DNA of 64,000 nucleotides, taken from positions 1 to 64,000 of the forward strand of contig NW_005179164.1 of assembly GCF_000350225.1 (NCBI RefSeq). Reading direction: 5' to 3'. Position 1 is the first letter of the stretch; every line of letters begins with the position of its first letter. This stretch comes from Chondrus crispus (taxonomy: Eukaryota; Rhodophyta; Florideophyceae; Gigartinales; Gigartinaceae). The notes below the pieces were generated by a model. It saw nothing but the letters and a program-made list of their open reading frames with translations. It did no database searches and was not told the origin of the DNA. Of this stretch, positions 51,565 through 63,673 are shown one piece after another. The position numbers and the translations under genes are program-made.

Positions 51565-54443
51565 GTGCGTGATACACGTTGTCCGACGTGTGGGAAGATT
51601 GAACACACGACCGAGACGTGCTGGTCCCGCTTTGCAAGAAAGAATGTGGCCCATGCGCGCCCTCATGATAACGCTGGCGCAGAAAGCACTTATCGCGCCA
51701 AGCCTGGCAGCTCTGGCAACAACGCCGGTGGCGAGGCCAGCAGAGACTCAAAGGAAGTCACGGTCATAACTGAGTCTACCAAGGGACCATTGGTGGCAGC
51801 TACGAAACGCAACGCCGAAGGAGAGGCCTTGCCGAAGCAGTCAAAGAACTTTGAAGAAGTTTCGATTCCAAGGCTGCTGAATCCCACTCCAGTAGCACCC
51901 AGTGTAGCACGCGCCTGGAACGAGCCGCTGAGGATGCCGAGAGTGAAGCTTGCACGCCAGAAGAAGAAGAATGTTTCAAAGAAGGCGGCCCTTCAGGAGC
52001 ACGTCAGCATGTACAACATCGTGTCGGAGCTGGCCAATGCACCGTCTGGTCTAACCTTTGGACAACTTGTCCGTGGAGACGCCGAAGGAGCAAGGAAGGA
52101 GATGAAGCGCCTTCTATCAAGAGTGTTGGGGCGTTCTCACGGCTTTGAGGGCTACACGGATGTCTTCCAGAGACGTCTTCGTGTGGCTATTGTGTAAGTT
52201 TATGGAACCGATGCTCAAGCATTATTGGATTCGGGTGCGGTGCCGAACATCATGTCGCCGCACCTCATGAAGAGGCTCTCTCTGACGCTAGAGAGCACGA
52301 AGAAACTCAAAACTGTGGCAGAGGGGAAGAGTTCCCCGTGTGTTATATCATTGCGCCAAATACCAATCTCGTTTGGGGGACTGGTGAGCATGATGGATGT
52401 CCTTGCTGTTACGAGAACGCCGTACGACGTGATCGTTGGGATGCCGTCGTTAGAGGAGCTCCAAACGTGCATTAATCTGAGCCAACAGCATGTTCAAGTA
52501 ACTGTGGGTGCTGAGACGATTCGACTAAGCCTGGAGATGGATGAAGATCGCAAAAGTCCAGGGTCCGGTACCGAAAGTGTTCCTTCGCACAATCACAAAC
52601 CAAGCTGTTGGGGCTCGTCATCGGAGAAGAAAGGATTGTGGTGGATCCTGAGAAGACATCGACCATTTTGAACACCCCCGAACCGTATACCAAGACGGAG
52701 TTACGAAGCTTCCTTGGGCTAGCGGGGTACTACCGCCGATTTATTCCCGAGTTCGCAGAAGTGTCTGCGTCGTTGCACGCTGTTACCTCTAGCAAGGTCG
52801 AATTTGCAGTTTCGGAAGAGATGCGAGCCGCTTTCTAGGAGTTGAGGCAGAGATTGACGTCTCCTCCGCTGTTGGCGCTCCCGAAGTTTGACGAGCCCTT
52901 CGAGGCAGATGCATCCAACGTTGCAGTGGGAGCAGTTCTGGCTGAGGAGAAGGAAGATAAGAAGTTCCACCAGATACAGTACGCCAGTAGGACGATGACG
53001 GAGACTGAAAAGAAGTACTGTACCCGTGAGAAAGAAGCGTTAGCGATGATCTTCGCGCTAAACAAGTTTCGTGTGTATTTGCTCTCAACGCAAAAGCTCA
53101 AGTTGATTACGGATCACCAGGCCCTTCAACATGCGTTCAAAAAGAAAGACATCTACGGTAGACTCGCTCGTTGGTTTGATTTCCTGGCGGAGTACGAATT
53201 CGAGATATTGTACCGCTCTGGCTCAAAGCATTGTGCTGCTGAATTTCTCTCGCGTCTTCAAGACGACAAGGAGAGGCGCGAAGGATGAGGGAGACCTGGT
53301 ATGCGCCGCCGCAACTTTTACGACAGGAGATATGCTGAAAGATATGGAACCTCACGTTCAGGACACATACAGTTGCTTCGATGGCGAAGAGATGGTTGAA
53401 CAAGATTTCGCGCAGAGGCTCAGGATCAAGGAGAACTCCAGGCGGTTCCTTGCCTGGAACCAAAGGCTCTTTCGCAGGACGAAGAATGGGATCAGGACAA
53501 TCCCTTCTCGGGAGACTGGCCTGCATATACTGCGTTCACTGCCTGCCAACAATGGCCACTGGGATGCTACAGCCACGAAGCAGCTCGTCTTTGACAGATA
53601 CTGGTGACCGGGAGTTCATGGCGATATCTACGCCTATGTCTATGGATGTGAAGGCTTCCAAACGGTTGCGCCCATCCCGACGTACAAGAGCACGGATGTA
53701 ATACCAGCCTCTCAGATCTTTGAGACGTTCTAAATACTTTGCCGGGCCTATCCCAAGACGAAGAACGGTAAACGCTAAATCCTGATAGCGGTCGACCATC
53801 TGACGGGTTGGACCCTGGCTTGGGCTACCGAGACCGCTACGTCGGCGGAAGTTTTCAAGTTCGTGGAGGAGATCATCCATTCGTTTGGTCCCTCTCGGAC
53901 TGTAGTCTCAGGTAACGCAACATGTTTCAACGCGACAGCGTTGAAGAACTTCATGGCACAACAGGGAATTTCGCGGAAACCGGTCCTCGCCCATGCTTCC
54001 ATGTCCAAAGGAAAAGCCGAGCGTTTGGTCGGGACTATAAAGCGTTCAATTCGGAAGACGCTCTTAGGTCAGGGCGCCGCTAGCTACAAATGGGAATCCG
54101 CGCTGAAGTAGATTCTCTACGGGTACCGGCGACGTCGACTGTCGGACGGGTTCTCCCCGTTCGAGTTATGAATGGAGTGAAGCCGCCGTCGCAACCCCAG
54201 ACAGATCCGAACCAAATACGGTGGGAGGGGGGCGTTGAGGGGCACAACTTGGGACTGTTAGCGATCCTCGCCCTCCGAGTGACGAGGACTTCTAAACGGT
54301 TGGGCAGAAAGAGCAAGAAGATGGCGGTTATCTCACAACGCCAATTCGACGTAGGCGATCAGGTTCTGGTCGCCCGAGGAACAGCATTGAGAGGGCAACA
54401 GAAGTGGTCCCTAGGAGAGTCGAAGGGGGTGGGAAGAGAGTGA
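51565..54443 (+). pseudogene. Decayed gypsy element (Gypsy-G): gag, protease, RNase H, integrase remnants
   Basis: Plus-strand order: zinc knuckle (CPTCGKIEHTTETC) at 51583, basic region to the stop at 52197, retroviral protease (ALLDSGAVPNIMS, IVGMPSLEE) at 52210-52560, then directly the end of RT and RNase H start (TKTELRSFLGLAGYYRRF) at 52680. RNase H is at 52842-53288 (EADASNVAVG, DHQALQ). Integrase pieces run to about 54110 in shifting frames. The RT fingers and palm are absent, so about 1 kb has been deleted near 52570-52600. The second integrase aspartate appears lost (SGNATCF). No LTRs could be assigned. Confidence 0.8.
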
Positions 54444-56590
54444 ATCTACTAATGAGAAAGAAGCGGATTATGCAACTGATATCACGAAAATGATTGAAAG
54501 TTTTACAATTCGAAAACCAAGGCAAGAATGTTTCTGCGTGTGATAGGAGGGATGAGATAGTAAGATGGCTACAAGAGTCGAACGAGCAAAACAATAATGT
54601 CGCAAAGTGTTCTGAATGTGCTCCCAAACTCTTCCTTCATTATCCAACTTATTTAGAGAAAGAAAGTTAGGGGCGCAATGAATGTGACAGGAAGAAGAGA
54701 AGTGGTGCACTGAAGTGAACTGTGAGTTGCAATTCAACTTACGTGCTCGCCAACATCGGTAAAAGTCAGCACTCGACACGGTTCCATGGCTTGAGAATTT
54801 GGTGGAAGAGCCTGACAGACGAACAGTGGACGATAAAATGCGTGCTCATCTTAGTAGCACATTGCGTGCGGCTATCTGTTCACATATTGTCTGCATTGCT
54901 GGCCTACGTTTTGAGCCCCCTTGACAAAGGTGCTATCGCGTGAAGTGGATCCATGAAGGAGTTGGATCCACTACGGACGGATTTATTAACAGCGCATCAC
55001 TGCAGAAAGAAGCGGAGTTGATGGGGATACTCTTGCTGCGAGTGCAACAGATGCAGAGTTCCACAGCGGTATTCTGAAGTGAAGTCGGGAATACAGTCTT
55101 TGTGACTCACGCTCGTACCTTCGGGCAGACCGAGGTTCCGCTCAGAGCGCTCCTTTTATATAACTACTATGTCCGGGGGTTTTGTGAAGTCCAGCCCCTA
55201 ACTGGCTTGAGTAGATCAAACTAGAACTGTCTACATCTGTTCTAGATCCTTCTACAATATTCTGGTACTGGAGTTTGTTTGGTTTTCGAAAGCTTGGCAT
55301 TTCTCCGCAGAGCAGTCGATCTTCGCTCTAGAACATTTCAGAGAATTCTAGATCATTCTTCTCATGTCTCGCAGGGAAGAGTAACATAGGTGCCATAAAC
55401 TAACAGGGAAAAGTATTGTATGGTGAATCGCTGGACTGCTTTCTACATGAAGAGTAATTCTACTTTTAGCGACACGTAAGTCAAGAGAGTTTCAGCATGA
55501 TCGGACCCATACAGTTGATGGCCCGTATCTAACATGATACAGTACCGATTTCCTCACTAAAGGTTTTCCAGTAGGGGTGAAATGTAGACGGTGAAGATCG
55601 TATCAATCTTTAACTACCACTGTAGGAAGCCTGTACTTATATTAAAGCATAGGAACTAAAATGATGATGAGACTATTGTGCTCTCCCAGATTCAGTTTGA
55701 GTCAAACGGACTAAACCATCATTGATCTCGGTCAATCCTGGTGCGCAATTATCTCCTATCAAATCTCATGTTGTCCGAAGCCTCTAACAAGCAGAATTGA
55801 GCTGCATGAAGTCATACAATCTGGAATGCATTGTGCACGCGTCTACACACGAAATGCAGTATATAGTGCATACAGTTTCCGTAAGCATCCCTTAACAGAA
55901 GAAACACAGCCACATCACTAACCTGCCCAGCTCTGACCGTCGTCTGACACTTGATGCGTAATGCTAAGAGGGGCAACCATTTTGTGCACGGAGATAGTTG
56001 TGTCATGTGAAGCAGCATCCGACACGTAGGTAAGAAAATGAAGAGATACCATAGCAACCTACAGTACGAAAATGGACTGTGCACTTTGCACTGTTAAGAT
56101 ACAACATTCTCCGTATTGATTTATGACCGCATGGTGAACTTATTTGTAACACGTACATTAGCATCGGCGTTCTCGTGGATCTCAGTATTTAATGAAGAGT
56201 TACCATAAAAGGCATCGATGGTCCTCACACAGGCAGCAATCGCCGTATTCTGATAGCCTTAGTTGCATGGGTGAAATTTTGGTATGGAAACAAAACGTTT
56301 TTGTCTGAATAGGAATTGGTTCTGGTTCCCATCGCCTTTATTTGAAACTAAAACGGGGTACATCGCGATGCCCACACCCACTGCCACCTAAACATACTTC
56401 GGGGGTAATATTACGAGCAACTACTCTTCATGAAAGGGACTTGAAATTGTTCTGCGATGTATTGGCATTGAGGCTGCAACAGCTATCGTCGACTTCTAGA
56501 CCAGCAAAGAATTTGATAATCCCATTGTGACCCCTTGAGTCCATTCTAACAACTGCATTCCAGGTGGTGCGGGTAGCTCAGCGAGCAGTC
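54444..56590. other. Intergenic DNA, possible LTR remnant
   Basis: At 54935-55075 a short frame reads RVKWIHEGVGS-like sequence, which could be a retrotransposon Pol end. A TATA-like TTTTATATAACT lies at 55155. Repeated TTCTAGA and GAA/TTC half-sites occur at 55205-55360. Beyond 55400 nothing recognisable. No boundaries or duplications were found. Confidence 0.35.
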
Positions 56591-56884
56591 CTAATGGTGA
56601 CGATTGCAGCACCACCATCCCTTGTACGGATAATGACGGAACCTGCAACGAGAGACACGGCAATAACTGCCGTAGGAATACTTGTGGCATTGCTTTTTAG
56701 CAGCGCGCCTGCTTTTGACGCAACGGCACGGACATTTCTTAAAAGATCGTTCTGCAACATCCACGTCCTCCGCGACATCTTGTTGAATGGAGATGTCTTC
56801 CTCGACGCGCTTGTCGTTCACAGCAAAGGCGACTGTGACCAAGACCAGGAGGGCCAAGAGAAAACATGTGCTGCGATGAAACAT
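56591..56884 (-). CDS. Small secreted cysteine-rich protein
   Basis: 97 codons. Residues 1-21 form a clear signal peptide (basic start, a Leu/Val/Ala core, AFA end). Residues 23-46 are acidic (KRVEEDISI, then many Asp/Glu), and residues 47-97 are strongly basic with eight cysteines at 51, 53, 55, 66, 75, 80, 92 and 93, which could make four disulfides. The layout of signal, acidic propeptide and cationic Cys-rich mature part is typical of secreted defence-type peptides, but the Cys spacing matches no family I recognise. It has no introns, and a TATA box lies 114 bp upstream. It is surrounded by dead DNA and is the best candidate for a host gene here. Confidence 0.7.
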   Translation of the reverse strand: MFHRSTCFLLALLVLVTVAFAVNDKRVEEDISIQQDVAEDVDVAERSFKKCPCRCVKSRRAAKKQCHKYSYGSYCRVSRCRFRHYPYKGWWCCNRHH

Positions 56885-56997
56885 GGTAGAGAGGTAGACC
56901 TGCTTTTCGGATGATTTGATGCTTTTTGGTTTGGATTGGAGAAAGGCGTTGTGGGGCGGGGGATGTTGAAGGACAAAGTAACTGGTTCAGGCATGTC

Positions 56998-57006
56998 TTA
57001 TATAGC
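56998..57006 (-). promoter_or_regulatory. TATA box of the cysteine-rich gene
   Basis: CTATATAAG on the minus strand, about 114-122 bp upstream of the ATG at 56884, leaving room for an 80-90 nt leader. A C-rich run (CCCCCGCCCC near 56957-56966) lies between. Confidence 0.6.
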
Positions 57007-59859
57007 CGCAGAGCTGTCCATGGTGTTCAGGGATGAGACGGTTCCAGCTCGTTTGGTTTGTTGAGAAGAAGACTAGGCTGACACAGGCATAGGGGAATAT
57101 GGCAAAGCTGTAGACAACTTGTCAGTGTTCACCAAACGCGGTGGCATTTGAGCAGGGGCTATTTGTGATAAGAAAAGAATAGTTCTTTGATAGATTCTAT
57201 CTGCGAGGCGTGTTTGAATGGTAGATATTATTTCATCTCCCTCAACTGTCTTACTATTTACCACAAGCGGAAGAGGCTTTGACTTTCTGGATGAGATGCA
57301 AAGGTTTGCAAGAATTGAAAGATGTAGGTTCCAATCAAACCGGGTGTTTTTCTCGCCGGGATTATGATGGAAAGAGGCCCCAACCCCAAAAAGTTTTTGC
57401 GGTTGAGAGATTTATATGTTTTCTCCGTAGTTAATCTGCATTGTCATTACTTTGTAAAACGTGGATCCGCGACTACCGTTTCCGGCTCTCGTATTAGGTT
57501 GAAGGCGAAAGCAACTAATGCTCACGATTAAAGTGTAGTGGTTTCCCGAAACAGTGGTGGTATTGCTGAACAGGATTAAAACACATTACAGGAACATACT
57601 GAGGAATGAGGTAGAGAGCTGCAGTTGTGAGCTGAAAGTGGGTGGTGTTGCTTTCAAGAGATGGCCAATCATTGTCATATCTGATATCGGTTGGCCAGGA
57701 CCTCATCCAAAATGCCACCGAGTGATGTGCAGATGCTACCCTAATTAAAAGAAAATAAAAGTGTATAACAGATACAGTCTCTATACAAGGCATACACAGT
57801 CGAGATTCTCGATCTGTGTGATCTGACCATGATCAGAAAACGAATTGCGTCCGCACAGATAGTTCCAGCATGTCCCGATGGTCGATATACAAACGGGGAT
57901 GGAGACGCCCTTCTCCACAGACCAGGACAGATCCCAAAGCACGACAAAGGATCGAAGTACTCTATGCCCTCGAATAAAAGGAAAAATGGTTTTGGCCACA
58001 AATATTATTGGCCAACGATGCAACTGTGGAAAAAGGAAGGAGAGCATTGATTACGATACGATTAGATCCGAACCGATCGGTTTGCCCCGTAGACTTTTGT
58101 AGTGATACATTGGTTTCTCTTTAATGAAGAAATTGCTCCTTGAAACTATAAGACTACGTCTGCTGAAACAATCATAAAGCATACGAAATTAATATCTAAT
58201 TCATCAAGCAAATGGAATTGGGAATAGGGTTCAGAAGATGCGACCAAGATGCAAAATAGTGGAAGCAGAGTCATTTTAACCGCGAAAAACAGAGTCCACT
58301 TTCCGAAAGTATAATATTAACCTATTTCTCCCAACCTGTAAGACATGCGGAAATTAAGGAAAGTCATGTCCTCTTTCTCGGGACTGTCAGGTCGTTTCTC
58401 GTTAAGATGCGACGCAAAGAAGAACGTACTCTTGTGGATACAGTGAATACAACAATGCTTCTCATCGTTTGAGAACCGACGGAACTTCCTCAACGCATAA
58501 CAGGCGCTCACCCTCACACCTATTGCCTACTCAAGCAAGGGCGAGGACGGTGATATGTAGGTGTCGGGGATATAGTGAATTGCCCTCTCACAGCCTCGAC
58601 GCCAGCCCCGATTCGTACCATGGCGCACGGCTAATTCGAACAACGTCATGATGAGCGCCAAGGAACGGCATCAATACAACTGCTCTCGATAGACTAAATG
58701 CAATAATCAGGCAAAGACAAGGCGAAGGTTAAAGAGCGAGAAGTAACACTAGCCAGAAACTGATTGCCTTGCACGCTGACCCTTTTCCCGAATTCTCCAT
58801 TAGAGATACCCCTGTCCAACCGCCAGGTTGCGTGTGAACCAAAAGCGCCTCCGCCAGATGTGTTAAGAGATGAAAATCTCCCGGATACCTGCAACGAGAA
58901 ACCATTGAGCAGCAAGAGAATACGCTACCAAAATCTGAAACCATTCATATCAACGACGTTTTCTCCGTCGACATTGGTGTCGTTGTCCTGTGCCGAAAAG
59001 AAGATAGCCTCCTTTGCCATAGCTCGACCCGTGACGCTTTCAAAGGGCCTTCATTTCAAACCCCTTTGCCGCATACAAAAAGGGCGTGTCCTTAGTAAGG
59101 GCAACTGTCTCGGGTGTGTATGGGGTGAGCGCGAGGGAGGGAATAACCCAATGACAAAAGCTGTTTCATGTATGGGGTGAAGGCGAGCAAAGGGCAGGGA
59201 TCAAAGCGGAGCGCTCGTCCTAATTTCGGACACGAAGATATCCTAACAACTTGTGAAAACTCGTTTTCTGCGGTTCATGAGATGCATACACGATCAAAAC
59301 GATGCAAGGATGCGTTTCCTTCTTTCAGTGGGCGTTAGAGCTGAAATGCGTTGAAGGCAGCTCAACTGCATAATCGCACATGCGCCATGTAGAAACAAGG
59401 TATCGCGCCTCGTCACACGACAGCACGGCACGATCTGCGGCGAGTGGTATTAGCAGTATAGACGGCGGTTGACAAAAATAGATTTTTGTTGGAATCGCGT
59501 GATGCACTGGCAAGCATGGCGGAGGGTGGTTTGCAGATTGGGTAACAAGAAGGGGTTGGTGAGACAGGGAGGCAGTTTTGGATGCAGAGCACTCCCAGGT
59601 CAGAGGCACAATGGTGCACAAAGTAACAGGAGGGGAACATGGGGGGAGGAAGTGAGGATTTATGAAGAAGCAGGGGGCATGGAGGAAGGGTTGACGGCGC
59701 GCGGCAGACACGAGAGAGGCCATCTATCTAGGTTTGATTTGAGATCAGATGGAAACGGAAGGAAAGCCTTGTTGTCGGTGGGCGTCAAAAAGACTGGGTG
59801 TCGATGCCGTAAAGCTTTATAGAGGCAGGCATGCACGAGATATGTGGACAAAGGTGCTC
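57007..59859. other. Intergenic DNA, no supported gene
   Basis: Frames of up to 138 codons (58764-59180 plus; 59325-59723 minus) have no recognisable motif. No repeats of note. Confidence 0.4.
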
Positions 59860-59918
59860 ACAGTTGTCAATTGACAACTGTTCAAAAGGTCTAGTAGACC
59901 CTGTTGTCAATTGACAAC
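59860..59918. repeat. Cluster of three perfect palindromes
   Basis: 59860-59881 is a 22-bp perfect palindrome centred on CAATTG. 59888-59900 is GGTCTAGTAGACC, perfect around one base. 59903-59918 is GTTGTCAATTGACAAC, a 16-bp repeat of the first core. It lies about 490 bp upstream of the SANT/Myb-like gene. Confidence 0.9.
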
Positions 59919-60406
59919 GCACATATTATTGCCATACAGTAACCATGGGGGTAGCAACGGAAACGACCGAGTAAATACGGAAAGACTGTCTCCCAATTCG
60001 ATCTCCCCCTAATTCCTATAAATATTTTTGATATTTCATTCTGGTCAATCATAACATGAGCAGTGCCACCAATGCTGAGCGCAGAAACGCATCATCAGCA
60101 TTGGGCGGTCCTTTCAAATCACGCCATCTCACTGGGATGCTCCTGAAATCACAAACACCCAATTTGATACGACCCTTTTTGCACAAATTGCTGTTTTGTG
60201 CGCATCACCTTCTGCTGATGTGAACTCCCTTGGAAGACGATTTGTGTCCACAGCCAAAAGCACAAACACATATTTCACCCGCCGATTTCCCGCCGTTGAG
60301 GTAGCTCGATCCCTAGCGAAGCTTCCTCGTGGCATGACAGAATCCCTCTACCCTTCATCCCCATCTCCGTCACACAATCCCTCTACCTCGATCCCTTTCT
60401 CCCACC

Positions 60407-61497
60407 ATGACACAATCCCCCTCCGCTTCACCCCCATCTCCATCACCCAACCCGTCTACCCCTAACCCAAACCTTCGTGTTGAACCGCTTCCACCTTCTC
60501 GTTGCCCTTCTGTCTTCGATTCAAATCCTCCAGGCGACCCTACCGAAACCGCACAAACGCAGACCCCCCGAATATCTGCTCGCGTGACCCACGGCTACAG
60601 TGGCTCCTACCCTTATTCTGGATCACAGCCGGGACCCACTGTCGGGATCCAAAAACCTCCCAACCGAAAATCTTTCAGCAAACCAACGCCTGTTCGTGGC
60701 TTTGGATTCCCGGCTCCCGAAATCGAGCACTTGCTTGACACGCTCGAAAAGTACTTGCCCCTGTGCCGCGATGGGTGGGACGCTGTCCTCATCGCGCACA
60801 ACAGATACTTTGCAGATCAAAAGCGCTCTGTGGACAGTCTCAAACGCAAATTCGCCTCGCTGCATGGGCGAAAAATGCCAACCGGTGACTCGTTCATGCC
60901 TGCTGATGTTCGCAAAGCGAAAAGTATTCGATATAGAATGACGGAGCGTGCGGATATTGGAGTCGGTGACGAGGACGTGGACGAGCTGTCGGGAATCGTA
61001 GAGGATGATCAGGATGGTTCGACACCTGTTGGGGCGGCAAGTATGTCGCCGCGAACATCGGAAATTCCAAGTGACGGTGCTCAAGGGCCAGGGTCGGGTG
61101 CCGAGATTTTCTGCCGAGCCCTACTGAGTTTGCTCTCTCTCCGCGCTTGCTCGTTAACAAAAAGAGGGGAGTCAAAGTTCAATCAACTGAGGCAAATGAA
61201 CTTGTAGCGATAATGAAGCTTTCTATGGTACAAGAGCAGCAGCGTCGGGAGAGCGATGCCCGACAAAGGGAAATGGAGGAGCGTCGCCGGGCGGACGAGA
61301 GGGATGAGGAGAGGAAGAGAAGGGAAGAGGACCGTCGTGAAGAAGTGCTTCGCCGGGAGCATGAAAACAAACGCCAGGATCGCTTTATGGAGGCGGTTCT
61401 GTTAATGATGACGCACACGGTATCTCAAAATATCTACCGCAACGACCTGACGATGCGTGACTCTAGATTCCAACGTTCTCATGAAGAAAAAAGTTAG
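60407..61497 (+). pseudogene. SANT/Myb-like protein of a Harbinger-type element, frameshifted
   Basis: From ATG 60407: a Pro/Ser-rich N-terminus of about 100 residues, then a SANT/Myb-like (DUF6818-like) domain at about 100-180: EIEHLLDTLEKYLPLCRDGW, NRYFADQKRSVDSLKRKF. An acidic linker follows. Near 61100-61147 the frame changes; the continuation 61147-61497 is a long charged coiled coil (EERRRADERDEERKRREEDR). Either a one-base loss or an unseen intron explains it. In PIF/Harbinger transposons a Myb-like protein acts with the transposase in DNA binding. It converges with the transposase gene, with which it almost overlaps. Confidence 0.65.
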
Positions 61498-61499
61498 CA

Positions 61500-62896
61500 T
61501 CAACGCTTAGGTGCGGCATGTAAACATTGAGAATTTGGTTGATTCCTACCACTGCAGCTCAATAGTTGTACAGTAGAACGATTGTCAACAAGATCAGTTT
61601 TCTTTCGCCAGTTTCTTCGTAAACCATCCTATCCAAAAGCCTTGGAAACGTCCCTTGAAACCCGCGCATTCCCTACTCTGATGCTTGTCGCAACGAGGTA
61701 GCCTGCCGAAGCCTCATAATTTCAGTAGCGTTTTGTCCTACTCCAAGATGATCTTGCGCAGACTTTATGACAAAGGGATGAAACTCTCTGCAAAATGCAG
61801 AATCGACCACACACTTGCCCTCCGTCTCGTCGTACACTTTTCCTAGTTTTTCGTAAATACCACCCCACTCCGCTTTTGTGGAATCATGAAACGCGCCCGG
61901 AGCACTTACAGCACACATTATTATCCGTCCATTTGGGGCAAAGACAAAAACATTCCCGACATAATGGTCATGTGTCCAACCATCGTAAAACATATTTTGT
62001 ATTACATAGTCACCTGCCTGTTGTAGATATAGTTTTAACCCATCTGCACAGCAATAAACATCCGGAAGCAATGAATGCTTCTCCCGAAAGCTTTGTTTAA
62101 ACAAACTGATCTCCTCTGCTGACGGTATTTTGATTGTGGCACGATCATCATTTCGCAAAACTTTAAAAAGCAAACGGCGGGCGAAGCGAATGTACAGCGA
62201 AGCAACTGAATGCGTAACCCCAAAAAGGAGACACAAAGTCATCATCGATCCCCGTGTGCGATGCCATGTGAGAAAGAGTCCCAGGCACTGAGTAGAGGAA
62301 AGTAAACGCGGTCTTCCTCTCGCGACGCGCCTATTTGGGAGTATTCGAAGCCTTCCATCGCTCGAGTACGGTGTGTATCTCAATTACATCGAGGCAAATG
62401 CGCTTAGCATTGTTGTAAATGCTCGATGATCGAACGCCGTGAGCGTGATTAAAGATTGATCGTATCCACTGCCGTACAAAAACGCGAAAGGAGCCATCGT
62501 AGGACTGAGAAGCGCTTTTCGAGATATGCGTCTATCACGACGACGTTTACTTTTCGCATTTAGACGGGCTCTGAAGGTATGAGGCTGTCCATCGAGAATG
62601 AGATGATACAGAATAATGATTTGCAGCATAAGCGAAGGCATACTGTGGCTAGGGTACGCGATGAGGACGGAAAGGGGAAACGTTGCGATTTGACGAGGGT
62701 GGTTCTGGGAATTCGCGGTCGTCCTACACTGAACAGTTAGATTCGGGCTCATGGGACTGCCAATGGAGTACCCTACGGGTACACAACGGGATAGTGTAGA
62801 AAGTGCGGTGAGGTTTGACACAAAACTTTTCAGGACGCTAGTACAGTACACAATCACCTTTTTGCACAATTTTTCTGTAAAAGGGTGCATATGCAT
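61500..62896 (-). pseudogene. PIF/Harbinger-type DDE transposase, three in-frame stops
   Basis: Minus-strand frame with a nuclease core: first Asp in CCADGLKLYLQ, second in GAFHDST with VVDSAFC after it, and Glu in LRQASE. The frame is broken by TAA near 62381-62383, TAG at 61673-61675 (tryptophan expected after RQASE) and TGA near 61557. Downstream of these the family C-terminus stays readable: GMRGFQGTFPRLLDRMVYEE, VVGINQI. So decay is by point mutation and recent. An N-terminal basic region (KSKRRRDRRISRKALL) precedes. The ends of the element and its terminal repeats could not be fixed. Confidence 0.8.
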
Positions 62897-62989
62897 TTTA
62901 TGATTTCAGGAGCAGCCCACTACAATGCCATCCATCTCTGCATATCTCCACGTAATCGCACTCACCTCCCATGACTGCTACCTCCAAAC

Positions 62990-63310
62990 TTGCCCCGATC
63001 GACGGGCCCATTCGCCACCCCTGATGGCGAACACCCCAACCATCCCCGTGACGGCGCCCACACCCACCTGCTCCCTGACGTCGCCCATATCCACCTCCCT
63101 CGACGGCGGCGACATCCCCCTCCCCTGACCACGTCCACATCCATCTGCCCTGACGACGAATACACCCACTTCCCCTGACGGCGGCGACATCCACCTTCCC
63201 TCACAACGACCATGCCCACCTCCCCCGACGGCCGCGACACACCCCTCCCCTGACGGCGGCCACATCTACCTCCCCCGACGGCAGCAGCACTCCCTCCCCT
63301 GACGGCTATC
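62990..63310. repeat. GC-rich degenerate minisatellite
   Basis: Irregular 25-30 bp units close to CCCCTGACGGCGRCCACA followed by YCCACCTCC, repeated about 11 times. Open frames across it on both strands follow from the repeat and are not genes. Confidence 0.75.
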
Positions 63311-63375
63311 ACAACCACCTGTCAATTTGTTTTTGCAGAGCTATACTTGTCCGTTTTGTTGCTGCAGCTTCAAGG

Positions 63376-63391
63376 GACAGTTATAACTGTC
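63376..63391. repeat. Perfect 16-bp palindrome
   Basis: GACAGTTATAACTGTC, followed by AAAACC. It resembles the palindromes at 59860-59918 (ACAGTT...AACTGT), so the two could mark the sides of the Harbinger-like region, but no terminal inverted repeat or duplication was confirmed. Confidence 0.6.
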
Positions 63392-63445
63392 AAAACCGTA
63401 ACAATTTGTTCTCTGCGTTGGTAGAATATTTACCGAAGTAAATAT

Positions 63446-63673
63446 ATGTCTGACTTCAATGTCGAGTCAGATCTTGAAAAGCCGACCCTTCCGAGAGCGC
63501 GTGCCGTGTACGACGGGAACTGTCGGGAGGAGTTGGTCTCTCCGGTTTGTCCACAATCGGACCGCGTACAGCAGGAAGGTAGACTACCGAAGGGCAGCGG
63601 ATGCAACAAGTCACCGTTGCCCGGGGACAGGGGTGCCGAGTTAGATAGGCTGATTCCGTGCGCGAGGTTCTAA
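63446..63673 (+). CDS. Hypothetical 75-codon ORF
   Basis: An ATG frame with good context before it (AAATATATG) and an acidic start. No domain recognised. The sequence from 63674 to the window end shows no gene. Confidence 0.2.
   Translation: MSDFNVESDLEKPTLPRARAVYDGNCREELVSPVCPQSDRVQQEGRLPKGSGCNKSPLPGDRGAELDRLIPCARF

Noticed and set aside
56571..56600. tRNA-like GGGTAGCTCAGC motif
   Set aside because: No cloverleaf arms or T-arm follow at the right distance; it overlaps the 3' end of the cysteine-rich gene.
56564..56914. 116-codon plus ORF over the cysteine-rich gene
   Set aside because: It is antisense to a frame with signal peptide, Cys pattern and TATA box; no features of its own.
62898..63318. 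Gly/Arg/Trp-rich minus-strand ORFs
   Set aside because: They are products of the GC-rich minisatellite; several frames are open at once.
59860..63391. Terminal inverted repeats of the Harbinger-like element at the palindromes
   Set aside because: Palindromes look inverted in any orientation, and no 3-bp target duplication could be fixed, so element ends are not claimed.
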